Assembly: GCF_001270745.1 (NCBI RefSeq)
Contig: NZ_LFXL01000035.1
Location: 39,138-103,137 of the forward strand
Direction of reading: 5' to 3'
Source of the DNA: Jiangella muralis
GTDB taxonomy: Bacteria; Actinomycetota; Actinomycetes; Jiangellales; Jiangellaceae
Length of the DNA stretch: 64,000 nucleotides
Part shown: positions 44,619 to 53,543 of the stretch, piece after piece
How positions within the stretch are numbered: position 1 is the first letter of the stretch
Layout of the letters: each line of letters opens with the position of its first letter
Notes under the pieces: model-generated
Database searches by the model: none
What the model was told of the DNA's origin: nothing
What the model saw: only the letters and a program-made list of their open reading frames with translations
Translations under genes and position numbers: made by a program

Positions 44619-45335
44619 ATGGCAGGCGCGAAGGCGACGCGGCGGATGGGCCGGCCCCCACTGGTCGATCGCGACGCGATCGTGCGAGCCGCCCTCGAGA
44701 TCGGCTTCGCCAAGCTCACCATGTCCGCAGTCGGCCAGCGGCTGGGAGCATCGCACTCGACCCTCTACCGCTACTTCGCCAGCCGGAACGCCCTGGCCGC
44801 GGCCGCCATCGACCGCGCGGTGGACGCGGTCGACTGGCCGGAGCCCGGCGGTGACTGGCGCTCCTACCTCTCCGCCCTGGCGTCGTCGTACTGGGATCTC
44901 TACGACACGCATCCTGGCCTGGCCGCCGAGGTGTCCAGCCTGCGCTCGACCTCACGGGGCATGGTGGCCGTGACGAATCGTGCCGCGGTGGCGCTGCTGG
45001 GCTTCGGGTTCAGCGCCGCTCATGCCGTGCTGGTTCAGGACATGCTCGGCGAGCTCGTGACCCAGGCATTCCTCGGCGCACCGCCTCCGGCCGACGGCCA
45101 GCCGGCCGAGATCGACGGCCCCCAAGCCGGGGCCGACGGCCGGCACACGTTCAGCATCGTGAACGGCAGGCGAATGCGCCGGGCCGAACTGATCGAACCG
45201 TGGCTGACGCTGTACGACGAGCGGATCCGGGAGGAGTTCTCCGCCGCCGTCGCCCGCGATCCGCGCGAGCAGTTTCGCACCAAGCTCACCGTGCTTCTCG
45301 ACGGCATCGAGGCCCTGCGGCGCCAGCCACCATGA
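44619..45335 (+). CDS. TetR-family transcriptional regulator
   Basis: This 238-residue repressor has a helix-turn-helix at about 20-62 (DRDAIVRAALEIGFAKLTMSAVGQRLGASHSTLYRYFASRNAL) and a variable ligand-binding C-terminal domain. ATG 44619 has GGAG 5 bp upstream. Divergent from the MFS exporter, with the operator between them. Confidence 0.9.
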   Translation: MAGAKATRRMGRPPLVDRDAIVRAALEIGFAKLTMSAVGQRLGASHSTLYRYFASRNALAAAAIDRAVDAVDWPEPGGDWRSYLSALASSYWDLYDTHPGLAAEVSSLRSTSRGMVAVTNRAAVALLGFGFSAAHAVLVQDMLGELVTQAFLGAPPPADGQPAEIDGPQAGADGRHTFSIVNGRRMRRAELIEPWLTLYDERIREEFSAAVARDPREQFRTKLTVLLDGIEALRRQPP

Positions 45336-45345
45336 CCTGTCCTGC

Positions 45346-46290
45346 TCAGACGAGCCGGACGCCGAGGCGGTCGAGCACGGCGCCGATGGGGTTGCAGTAG
45401 GTGAGGCCCTGGCCGTCGGGCCCGCCGGTGTCGCTGCCGGCGAACAGCAGGCCGACCGCCTCGCGGGTGTCGGGCCGGTAGACCAGCGACCCGCTGTCGC
45501 CACCCGATGAGAAGCCGCCGGCGCCGCCGCCGGTGACCTCGATCTGGTCGTCGAAGTCGATGACGCCGGTCGGGTACTGGACGCTGATGCCGTCGATCTC
45601 GATGGCGCTGACCCGGCCGCGGGTGACGCCGGTGGTGCGGCCGGCCTTCTCGACCGCGACGTCGTCGGTGACGGCGACCCAGCCGGCCAGCGCACCGGCG
45701 GGGTACTGCGCGGACACCTCGACGCCGTCGTCGAGGCGCGCGGTGGCGGCGTCGACGAGGTTCGGCGCGACGGGGTCGAGCGAGACGACGCCGTCGAGGA
45801 CGCCGATGCGGTCGGTGGCCGCCGTGCCGCCGTCGGCCACGCCCGGCTGCACGACGATGTCGCCGGCGGCGCCGCGGCCGGAGTCGGCGAGCACGTGGTT
45901 GTTCGACAGCGCCAGCACGGCGCCGGACCCGTCGACGACGAACGCGCCGATGGTGCCCGCCGTGACGTCGACGTGCGAGACGGACAGGCCGGGACGCAGC
46001 GGGCGCTGCCGTTGCCGCAGCTCGGCGGGGTCCCACTGGAACGCCCGCACCACCCCGACGTCGCGGACGTCGCAGTCGTCGCCGGCCAGCGAGCGGCCGG
46101 CCGCCGCGATCTCGTCGGCCAGCTCGGACGGCCCGAAGATCCGCACCGCCACCCCGTACGTCGCCGGCCCGACGACGCACACACCGACGGCGACGCCGCC
46201 CGTGGGGGTGTGCGGCCGCGGTGGCACGGCGAGAGCTGACGTCCGCCGCCGGAGTTCGGCCTTGATCTCACGCGCGGTCAGCAGTTCCAT
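45346..46290 (-). CDS. Trypsin-like serine protease domain protein, no signal peptide
   Basis: This 314-residue protein has the chymotrypsin fold triad in order: His in ALSNNHVLADSG (about 131), a candidate Asp in PNLVDAATARLDDG (about 180) and Ser in SSGGDSGSLVYRP (about 265). VGLLFAGSDTGGPDG follows. The first 90 residues (LTAREIKAELRRR, then a small domain) lack a signal peptide, so it is likely cytoplasmic or a bacterial NAL1-like protease. This is unusual because most bacterial trypsin-fold proteases are secreted. Target unknown. Confidence 0.8.
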   Translation of the reverse strand: MELLTAREIKAELRRRTSALAVPPRPHTPTGGVAVGVCVVGPATYGVAVRIFGPSELADEIAAAGRSLAGDDCDVRDVGVVRAFQWDPAELRQRQRPLRPGLSVSHVDVTAGTIGAFVVDGSGAVLALSNNHVLADSGRGAAGDIVVQPGVADGGTAATDRIGVLDGVVSLDPVAPNLVDAATARLDDGVEVSAQYPAGALAGWVAVTDDVAVEKAGRTTGVTRGRVSAIEIDGISVQYPTGVIDFDDQIEVTGGGAGGFSSGGDSGSLVYRPDTREAVGLLFAGSDTGGPDGQGLTYCNPIGAVLDRLGVRLV

Positions 46291-46361
46291 GGCGACTCCC
46301 GGGGACGGTCGCGGACAAACCCCGCCGGGGAAGCGTCACGCGCACCGAACGCTCGGGTACG

Positions 46362-46413
46362 GACCCCGCCCGGCTGGGAGGGCTTCCCACCCTATGGGCG
46401 GGCGCTGACACTC
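46362..46413 (-). repeat. GC-rich double-stem dispersed element, copy D (reverse)
   Basis: On the minus strand it reads GAGTGTCAGCGCCCGCCC, TAGGGTGGG and CCGGGCGGGGTC, matching copies A-C. It lies 72 bp upstream of the protease start. Confidence 0.75.
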
Positions 46414-46743
46414 GCGTAGCTCGTGCCCACGCGCGGCGGCGGCCGGCGACCACCGAACCGGGCGCCGCGGCGCGGCTGGATGAGTGGGTCCGCTTGATCT
46501 TGGCTACGCAGCCTGCGTGGCCGGCCGGGGTCCGAGGACAGGGTGCGTCGCCCGGGGCCGCAGCCGCTGCCAACTGGCCACCGTGCCAGCCGGCCGGTCC
46601 GCGCGGCGGTCGGGCAGGTCAAGTCGGTTGGGCCGGGCTTCTCGTTGGCTGGCCGACCGTGCGCCCGGGTCCGCCACGGCCGCCGGAGGCCGTGCCGTTG
46701 GCCGTCCCCCTGGCGCCCATTCTCTCAGCCGCCTGACCGCGCC

Positions 46744-47600
46744 TCAAGCGGACCCATGGGGCGCTTCGCGCGTGGGGTGTCCGCTTGACCCGCGGTCCCG
46801 CGGCCAAGAACGGGCACCTATCAGGGGGACGGGGAAAGACTGGGCACACCTCGCCGTCCGCCACCGTGACCCCGGGGCCGCCACGGCACACCCACCGCCG
46901 AGTTGATCATGGAGAAATCGGGGTCCCCGTGCGCCGGAACCCCACTTTGCCCATGATCAACTCGGGTGGCGGGGCTGGTGGGGGCCGTGGGGCCGGTGGG
47001 GTGGGGCGGCGGCTTCCGCGACCGTGGGCACCGTCGGCGGGAGTCGAGGACGACCGAACGGTGCACCGGCACGAACGACGAACGCCAGCCAGGCGAACGG
47101 CGAACGGTGCACCGGGGCGGGCCTGTGCCCGCACTTTCCCCGTCCCCCTGATAGCTGCCCGTACTTAGACCGCGCGTGCGGGTCAAGTCCAAGCCCCCAA
47201 GCCCAGCGAACGCCGACCACAGCGGCGCGGACTTGAGGCTCGGGTGGCCGGCTAAGAAAATGGGCAGCAGGGGGACGACCCACTACCGCAAGCGGCGAAC
47301 CGCGCGACAACGGCGAACCGTTACACGATCCCCACCTCACCGTGTGGATCCGCTGCGTCGAGTGGGGCGGATCACTGTTCCCCTGACAACAGCAACGCCA
47401 CCCAGCAAGCACAGTGATCCCACCCAGTGACGCGCCAGGGCGCACAGTCGCCGCGGCCGAGATCGACGTGAGATCGCTGCGGAAACGACGCGGCATCACT
47501 GTCGCGGACACGACAGCGTTCTCACATCGATTACGCACCGATCCCACGCTGTGCGCCGGGCCGTGCCACCCAACGTGGCTGGTCAGACGCTGCGACTGCA
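46744..47600. repeat. Large non-coding dispersed repeat, copy 2 (rearranged)
   Basis: Piece 1 is inverted at 46744-46849 and partly repeated directly at 47125-47190. Piece 2 is at 47324-47481 and piece 3 at 47552-47600. Compared with copy 1 (10052-10366), the pieces are separated by roughly 475, 130 and 70 bp of unrelated DNA. The whole 46291-47611 gap has no convincing gene; its open frames are high-GC noise. Confidence 0.7.
46899..46964. repeat. TTGATCATGG inverted repeat inside the large gap
   Basis: Arms 46899-46924 and 46939-46964 match at 22 of 26 positions and start CGAGTTGATCATGG / CCATGATCAACTCG; the loop is 14 nt. Confidence 0.75.
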
Positions 47601-47611
47601 CATGTGGAGAG

Positions 47612-48013
47612 CTAGGGGTGCGGCGGCAGCTGTTCCGGCCCGAAGGCCTGCGGCAGCACCTGGTCCATCGTCTGGATGCCGAGCGGCGTGTCGACCAGCA
47701 GCGCCGCCCCGCCGTGCTCCCACAGTAGTTGCCGGCAGCGCCCGCAGGGCATGGTCAGCCGCCGGTCGGCGCCGCCGACGCAGGTGAACGCGACCAGGCG
47801 GCCGCCACCGCCCGCGACCAGCGACGACACCAGGCCGCACTCGGCGCACAGGGTGACACCGTAGGCGGCGTTCTCGACGTTGCAGCCGACGACCACCCGG
47901 CCGTCGGACACCAGGGCGGCGGCGCCGACGGGGAACCCGGAGTACGGCGCGTAGGCCCGCGCCGCCACCTCCACAGCGGCGGCGCGCAGCAGGGCCCAGT
48001 CGACAGCCGTCAC
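47612..48013 (-). CDS. cdd: Cytidine deaminase
   Basis: This 133-residue Zn enzyme converts (deoxy)cytidine to (deoxy)uridine. Active-site motifs are CNVENAAYGVTLCAECGLVSSLV (about 44-66; normally the metal Cys and catalytic Glu) and PCGRCRQLLWEHG (about 89-101). The GTG overlaps the stop of the permease gene by 4 bp (GTGA), so it is the last gene of the nucleoside-import operon. Its uridine product feeds thymidine phosphorylase or salvage. Confidence 0.95.
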   Translation of the reverse strand: MTAVDWALLRAAAVEVAARAYAPYSGFPVGAAALVSDGRVVVGCNVENAAYGVTLCAECGLVSSLVAGGGGRLVAFTCVGGADRRLTMPCGRCRQLLWEHGGAALLVDTPLGIQTMDQVLPQAFGPEQLPPHP

Positions 48014-49293
48014 GACTTCACGTACGGCTCGCCGTCGGCGGCCGGCGCCCGGACCCGGCCGACCAGCCCGGCGACCGCGAAGATCGTCAGGATGTACGGC
48101 AGCATCAGCATGAACTCGCTGGGGATCGGCGTGCCGATGATGCCGAGCACGCTCTGCAGGTTGTTCGCGAACCCGAACAGCAGCGCCGCACCCAGCGCGC
48201 CGAGCGGGCTCCACCGCCCGAAGATCATCGCCGCCAGCGCGATGAAGCCCTGGCCGGCCGACATCTCGCGGCTGAACGCGCCGACGTTGCCGAGTGTGAA
48301 GAACGCGCCGCCGAACCCGGCCACCGCGCCGCCGAGCAGGACGTTGCGGAAGCGCACCGTGTTGACGCGGATGCCCAGCGTGTCGGCGGCCTTCGGGTGC
48401 TCACCGACGGAGCGGACGCGCAGGCCCCAGCGGGTGCGGAACAGCGCGACGTGCACCAGCGCGACGGTGACGTACATGGCGTAGACGATGATCGTCTGCT
48501 CGAACAGCACCGGCCCGATGACCGGGATCTCGCTGAGCAGCGGGATCTCCACCCGCGGCAGCGTGCCCGGGCTGTTCCACGTGGCCGCCTCGGGCGCCAG
48601 CAACTGCCCGTACAGGAAGTTCGTCACGCCGAGCACGAGCACGTTCAGCACGACGCCGACGATGATCTGGTTGACGACGTACTTGATCGCGAAGACCGCC
48701 AGCACGAACGCCACCAGCAGCCCGGCCACGACCGCCGCGACGAGGCCGACGTACAGGCTCCCGGTCAGGGTGGCGACGACGGCGGACAGGAACGCGCCGG
48801 CCAGCAGCTGGCCCTCGATGGCGATGTTGATGACGCCGGCCCGCTCGCACAGCACCCCGGACAGCGCGCCGAAGACCAGCGGCACCGACAGCGCCAGCGC
48901 ACCCTGCATCAGTGACGTGAACGAGATCTGCTCGCCGGCGACGGCCCAGACGAGGAACGCCAGCACGAACGCGATCGCGAACAGCACCGTCAGCCAGGCC
49001 GGCGCGGCCTGCCCGGCGCGCACCAGCCAGGCCGAGTACGCCGCGACGACGACGCACACCAGCGACAGCCCGAGCGCGACCGGCTGCGACGACAGCGCCA
49101 GCGGGTCGATCTGCCAGGCGTCGGAGCTGGTGGAGATGCCGAACGTGCTGGTCTCGCCGGATTCGCCGAGGACGCCGAACGCGATGACGGCGACCAGCGC
49201 GAGCAGGCCGAACACGATCGGCGCCTTCCAGCTGGGCCGGACGGCGAGGTCGGCGCTCACCGCGGGAGAAGCGGTCATGGTCGACGCGCTCAC
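48010..49293 (-). CDS. Nucleoside ABC transporter permease (second)
   Basis: This 427-residue BMP-type (NupC-like) permease has about ten hydrophobic segments. Family motifs VPLVFGALSGVLCERAGVINIAIEGQLL (about 160-187) and RSVGEHPKAADTLGIRVNTVRFRNVLLGG (about 310-338) are visible, with GQGFIALAAMIFGRWSPLGAL near 365. The GTG start overlaps the upstream permease stop; an alternative ATG lies five codons in. It forms the channel with the 49290-50555 product. Confidence 0.92.
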   Translation of the reverse strand: MSASTMTASPAVSADLAVRPSWKAPIVFGLLALVAVIAFGVLGESGETSTFGISTSSDAWQIDPLALSSQPVALGLSLVCVVVAAYSAWLVRAGQAAPAWLTVLFAIAFVLAFLVWAVAGEQISFTSLMQGALALSVPLVFGALSGVLCERAGVINIAIEGQLLAGAFLSAVVATLTGSLYVGLVAAVVAGLLVAFVLAVFAIKYVVNQIIVGVVLNVLVLGVTNFLYGQLLAPEAATWNSPGTLPRVEIPLLSEIPVIGPVLFEQTIIVYAMYVTVALVHVALFRTRWGLRVRSVGEHPKAADTLGIRVNTVRFRNVLLGGAVAGFGGAFFTLGNVGAFSREMSAGQGFIALAAMIFGRWSPLGALGAALLFGFANNLQSVLGIIGTPIPSEFMLMLPYILTIFAVAGLVGRVRAPAADGEPYVKS

Positions 49294-50555
49294 GCGCCCC
49301 ACCCCCTCTGCAGCCCGGCGACGGGTTGCCCGGCCGACCGGACCGGGACCCGGAAGATGGCCCGGACCAGTGGCGGCGCCGCGATGAACAGCACGATGAG
49401 CGACTGGATGACGACGATGATGTCGATGGGCGTGCCGGTGCTGGCCTGCATGGGCACGCCGCCGGCGCGCAGCGCGCCGAACAGCAGGCCGGCGGCCACC
49501 GTGCCCCACGGGCTGGCCCTGCCGAGCAGCGCGACGGTGATGGCGTCGAAGCCGATTCCGGCCGAGATGCCGGCCGTGAGGTACCGCTCGGTCCCCAGCA
49601 CCTGCATGACGCCCGCCAGCCCGGACAGGCCGCCGGCCAGCACCATCACCCAGATGTAGGTGTGGCCGACGGACATGCCGGCGGTGCGCGCGGCGTTGGG
49701 GTTGGCCCCGACGGCGCGGAACTCGAAGCCCATCGTGCTGCGCTCGAGCAGCCACCACACGCCGAACGCTGCCAGGATGACCAGCACGAACCCGAGGTGC
49801 AGCCGCGAGTCGTCGAAGAACCTGGGCAGCTGCGCGGAGCCGTCGACGATCGGGCTGACGGGGTTGGAGGCGCCGGGCCGCTGGAACGCCGCCGTCGTGA
49901 GCAGGTAGGCGATGAGGAACCGCGCTACGTAGTTGAGCATGATCGTGACGATGACCTCGTGCGCCCCGGTGCGCGCCTTGAGCACGCCGACGATGCCGGC
50001 CCACAGCGCGCCGCCCACGATGCCGGCCAGCACACCGACGATCAGGTGCAGGCCGGTCGGCAGGTGCCAGCCGAAGCCGACGTAGCCGGCCAGGATGGCG
50101 CCCAGGATGATCTGGCCCTCGGCGCCGATGTTGAACAGGCCGGCCCGGAACGCCAGCGCGACGCCGAGACCCGCGGCGATGAGCGGCGCGGCGTTGGTGG
50201 CGGTCTCCGCCAGCGGCCGCAGCGCCCGCCCGAGGGTGTACTCGTTGACGTCGATGATCGAGCCGGTGAACAGCGCGCCGTACGCGTCGCTGATGGCGTT
50301 CCACGCGGCCGAGAGGGTGTCGCCGGGCCGGGTGAAGAAGTAGTCCGCGCGGTCCTGGACGTCCGGGTCGGACGCGGCGATCAGCACGGCCCCGATGACC
50401 AGCGCCAGCAGCACCGAGAGGATGGTCACCAAGATGCTGCCGCCGGTCAGCTCGCGCATGAACCGCTGGAAGACGGTCTCCTGCCGCGGTGGGGGCGGCT
50501 CCTCCTCGGACGCGGCGGGCTCGGGCGCCTCGGCGGGTGGCTTGGTGTCGGTCAC
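49290..50555 (-). CDS. Nucleoside ABC transporter permease (first)
   Basis: This 421-residue NupB-like permease opens with an acidic Pro/Glu-rich cytoplasmic N-terminus (about 1-35). Multiple helices and the family motifs AAPLIAAGLGVALAFRAGLFNIGAEGQIILGA (about 120-150) and EFRAVGANPNAARTAGMSVGHTY (about 275-297) follow. GTG start with GTGA overlap to the ATPase gene upstream. Works with the second permease, the ATPase and the BMP lipoprotein. Confidence 0.92.
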   Translation of the reverse strand: MTDTKPPAEAPEPAASEEEPPPPRQETVFQRFMRELTGGSILVTILSVLLALVIGAVLIAASDPDVQDRADYFFTRPGDTLSAAWNAISDAYGALFTGSIIDVNEYTLGRALRPLAETATNAAPLIAAGLGVALAFRAGLFNIGAEGQIILGAILAGYVGFGWHLPTGLHLIVGVLAGIVGGALWAGIVGVLKARTGAHEVIVTIMLNYVARFLIAYLLTTAAFQRPGASNPVSPIVDGSAQLPRFFDDSRLHLGFVLVILAAFGVWWLLERSTMGFEFRAVGANPNAARTAGMSVGHTYIWVMVLAGGLSGLAGVMQVLGTERYLTAGISAGIGFDAITVALLGRASPWGTVAAGLLFGALRAGGVPMQASTGTPIDIIVVIQSLIVLFIAAPPLVRAIFRVPVRSAGQPVAGLQRGWGA

Positions 50556-52147
50556 GACTGTCCGTCCTCCGGGTCACTGACGGCGGGCGCGTCGTCGGCG
50601 GCCAGCGAGACCTCCGTCGGGTTCGCCTCGGCCTCGGCCTGCGCCTCGTCCGGCGCGATGCCGGCCATCATCAGGCCGAGCACGTCGCGGCCGGTGTCAC
50701 CGGGCACGATGCCGACGATGCGGCCGCGGTACATGACGGCGATGCGGTCGGCCAGCGCGCTGATCTCGTCCAGTTCGGTGGAGACGATGATGACCGGCGT
50801 GCCGTTGTCGCGCTCGCGCACGATGCGCTTGTGCACGAACTCGATCGAGCCGACGTCGAGGCCGCGGGTCGGCTGGGCGGCGATGAACAGCTTGAGCGGC
50901 CGCGACAGCTCCCGGGCGACGACGACCTTCTGCTGGTTGCCGCCGGACAGCGTGCCGGCCGGGGTGTCGATGCCGCTGGTGCGGATGTCGAACTCCTCGA
51001 CCCGCTGCCGCGCGTTCTTCGCCAGTTCCGCGCCGCGCAGGGACAGGCCGCGGGCGAACGGGGCGCGCTTGTAGAGGTCGAGGACGAGGTTCTCGGCGAC
51101 GGAGAAGCTGGAGACGATGCCGTCGACGGTGCGGTCCTCGGGCACGAACCCGACGCCGGCGTCGAGCACGTCGTCGACGCCGCGGCCGAGCAGTTCCCTG
51201 CCGTCGAGGCGGATCGACCCGGTGACGTGCTCCTGCACGCCGAGGATCGCCTCGACCAGTTCGGTCTGGCCGTTGCCCTGGACGCCGCCGACGGCGAGGA
51301 TCTCGCCGCCGCGCACGTCGAAGGAGACGTGGTCGACGACGGCGGCGCCGCGGTCGTCGACCACACTGAGGTCGTCGATGGCGAACGCGACGTCGCCGGG
51401 CTCGGCCGGCGCCTTGTCGACGGTGAGGCTGACGGAGCGGCCGACCATCATCGAGGCCAGCTCGTTCTCCGACGCGTCCGGCGACGCCTCGCCGACGACG
51501 GCGCCGCGGCGGATGACGGTGATGCGGTCGGCGATGGCCCTGACCTCGCGCAGCTTGTGGGTGATGAACACGATCGACGTGCCGTCGGCCTTGAGCTGGC
51601 GCATGATCGCGATCAGCTCGTCGGTCTCCTGCGGCGTCAGCACCGCCGTCGGCTCGTCGAGGATGAGCACGTCGGCCTTGCGGACCAGCGCCTTGATGAT
51701 CTCGACCCGCTGCTGGACACCGACGGGGAGGTCCTCGACCCGGGCGTCGGGGTCGACGTTGAAGCCGTAGCGGTCGGAGATCTCGCGGACGTCGCGCCGG
51801 GCGGCGTCCATGTCGAGCAGGCCGGCAGCGCCGACGTGCTCCTGGCCGAGCATGACGTTCTCGGCGACGGTGAACACCGGGACCAGCATGAAGTGCTGGT
51901 GCACCATGCCGATGCCGGCCGCCATGGCGTCGCCGGGCCCGGAGAACGCGACCTTGTTGTCGTTGACGACGATCTGGCCGTCGTCGGGCTGGTACAGGCC
52001 GTACAGCACGTTCATCAGCGTGCTCTTGCCGGCGCCGTTCTCACCGAGCAGGCAGTGGATCTCGCCCGGCTCGACCACCAGGTCGATGGAATCGTTGGCC
52101 ACCAGGCTGCCGAAGCGCTTGGTGATGCCGCGCAGTTCGAGCTTCAA
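50552..52147 (-). CDS. Nucleoside ABC transporter ATP-binding protein (two ABC domains)
   Basis: This 531-residue fused ATPase of the sugar/nucleoside type has Walker A GENGAGKST (about 35-43), VGVQQRVEIIKALVRKADVLILDEPTAVL (about 138-168) in domain 1, and a degenerate second domain with GGVQGNGQTELV and SGGNQQKVVVAREL. The second nucleotide site commonly degenerates in this family. A perfect hairpin (52196-52234) lies between it and the BMP gene. Confidence 0.93.
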   Translation of the reverse strand: MKLELRGITKRFGSLVANDSIDLVVEPGEIHCLLGENGAGKSTLMNVLYGLYQPDDGQIVVNDNKVAFSGPGDAMAAGIGMVHQHFMLVPVFTVAENVMLGQEHVGAAGLLDMDAARRDVREISDRYGFNVDPDARVEDLPVGVQQRVEIIKALVRKADVLILDEPTAVLTPQETDELIAIMRQLKADGTSIVFITHKLREVRAIADRITVIRRGAVVGEASPDASENELASMMVGRSVSLTVDKAPAEPGDVAFAIDDLSVVDDRGAAVVDHVSFDVRGGEILAVGGVQGNGQTELVEAILGVQEHVTGSIRLDGRELLGRGVDDVLDAGVGFVPEDRTVDGIVSSFSVAENLVLDLYKRAPFARGLSLRGAELAKNARQRVEEFDIRTSGIDTPAGTLSGGNQQKVVVARELSRPLKLFIAAQPTRGLDVGSIEFVHKRIVRERDNGTPVIIVSTELDEISALADRIAVMYRGRIVGIVPGDTGRDVLGLMMAGIAPDEAQAEAEANPTEVSLAADDAPAVSDPEDGQS

Positions 52148-52195
52148 CGGCCGGACCGCCCTCCTCGTGGTGCGAGCGATGAAGTGAGCACGACG

Positions 52196-52234
52196 CTACC
52201 CCGAACGGCCCACTGAGCGGGCCGTTCGGGGTAG
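52196..52234 (-). terminator. Perfect 16-bp hairpin between the BMP lipoprotein gene and ATPase
   Basis: CTACCCCGAACGGCCC (52196-52211) pairs exactly with GGGCCGTTCGGGGTAG (52219-52234). It starts 14 bp after the BMP stop. Partial termination here would give more binding protein than transporter, as is usual in such operons (inference). Confidence 0.65.
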
Positions 52235-52247
52235 CCGTGACCGACTG

Positions 52248-53354
52248 TCAGGAGAACGCCGCGTCCGACTCGACGACGAGCTCGCCGGAGATGATCTGCT
52301 CCTGGATCTGCGCCAGCTCGTCCTTCGTCTCCTGCGAGACCTCGCCGTCGAAATCGTGGAACGGCGCGATGCCGACGCCGCCGTTCTCCAGCGTGCCGAC
52401 GTACGGCTCGTTGGTGAACGCGTCGTCCGCCGCCTCCTGCGTCGCCGCGAGGACGGCCTGGTCCATGCCCTTGAGAACGGACGTCAGGATGACGGGGCCG
52501 TAGTCGGGCGCGGACTCGAAGCCGTCGGAGTCGGCCCAGACGACGGTGACGTCGCCGGCCGCCTGCGCCGCGATGGCCGCGCTCTCGGCCAGCGGGCCGG
52601 CGACCGGGTGCAGCACGTCGGCGCCCTGGCTGATGAGGTTGTCGCTGATCTGGCGGGCGAGGCCGGTGTTGGCGAAGTCGCCGACGAACTGGCCCTCCTG
52701 GGTGGCCTTGTCCCAGCCGAGCACCTGGACGTCGCCGCCCTTCTGCTCGTTGAAGTACTGGACGCCGTCGTAGAAGCCGTCCATGAAGATCGTGACCGTC
52801 GGGATCTTCGCGCCGCCCCAGGTGCCGACGATGCCGGTCTTGGAGTAGGCGGCCGACGCGTAACCGGCCAGGAACGCCGCCTCCTGAGTGTTGAACACCA
52901 GGGGCTTGACGTTGTCGATGGCGATGGGCGCGCCGGTCTCGTCGGCGTACTGGAAGTCGACGATGGCGAAGTTCTCGTCGGGGTTGGCCTCGGCCGCCTC
53001 GCTGGTCGCGTCGGCCAGCAGGAAGCCGACCGTCACGATGAGGCCGCAGTCGTCCTGCACCATGGCGTCGACGTTGGGGCCGTAGTCCGCGTCGGTCTGC
53101 GACTCGGCGAACTTCGGCTCCGGGATGATGCCCTCTTCCTGGGCCAGCACGAGGCCGTTGTACGACGTCTCGTTGAACGACTTGTCGTTGATGCCGCCCT
53201 GGTCAGACACCATGCACGCGGTGAAGTCGGCACTGCCGCCCGTGCTGTCGCCGGTGGCCGTGCCGTCGCCGTCCTCGTCCGGAGCCTCACCACAGGCCGC
53301 GACCGCGAGCGCGACGGCGCTCACTGCGGCTGCGAGCCGAAACCTCTTGTTCAT
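52248..53354 (-). CDS. BMP-family nucleoside-binding lipoprotein
   Basis: This 368-residue substrate-binding lipoprotein has a type II signal with lipobox ending AVAAC (Cys21), followed by an acidic Asp/Glu/Thr/Gly linker. Family features: ACMVSDQGGINDKSFNETSYNGL near 48-70, DCGLIVTVGFLLADATSEAA near 105-124, and AQAAGDVTVVWADSDGFE near 268-285. It captures nucleosides outside the membrane and is the first gene of the import operon bmp-ATPase-permease-permease-cdd. A 189-bp promoter region precedes it. Confidence 0.94.
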   Translation of the reverse strand: MNKRFRLAAAVSAVALAVAACGEAPDEDGDGTATGDSTGGSADFTACMVSDQGGINDKSFNETSYNGLVLAQEEGIIPEPKFAESQTDADYGPNVDAMVQDDCGLIVTVGFLLADATSEAAEANPDENFAIVDFQYADETGAPIAIDNVKPLVFNTQEAAFLAGYASAAYSKTGIVGTWGGAKIPTVTIFMDGFYDGVQYFNEQKGGDVQVLGWDKATQEGQFVGDFANTGLARQISDNLISQGADVLHPVAGPLAESAAIAAQAAGDVTVVWADSDGFESAPDYGPVILTSVLKGMDQAVLAATQEAADDAFTNEPYVGTLENGGVGIAPFHDFDGEVSQETKDELAQIQEQIISGELVVESDAAFS

Positions 53355-53543
53355 CTGCCCCTCCAGGCCCCAGATGGTCGATCGGCCGTGCCACGCGTGT
53401 CCGGTGAGGCCGAAATCGCTACGAATCCAAGCCGTAGGCTAACCGCCTATCTCGCCATTTGAACGCAGGGTGGACCGCCGAGATGTATCCGTGACCAAGT
53501 CGCTGTCGAACCGCCGCACAGCCTGAACGCCCGAAACGTCCCC

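Noticed and set aside
46291..47611. Several 60-210 residue open frames in the large gap
   Set aside because: They overlap on both strands, lack ribosome-binding sites and consist of Arg/Pro/Ala runs expected from high GC; repeats explain the DNA better.
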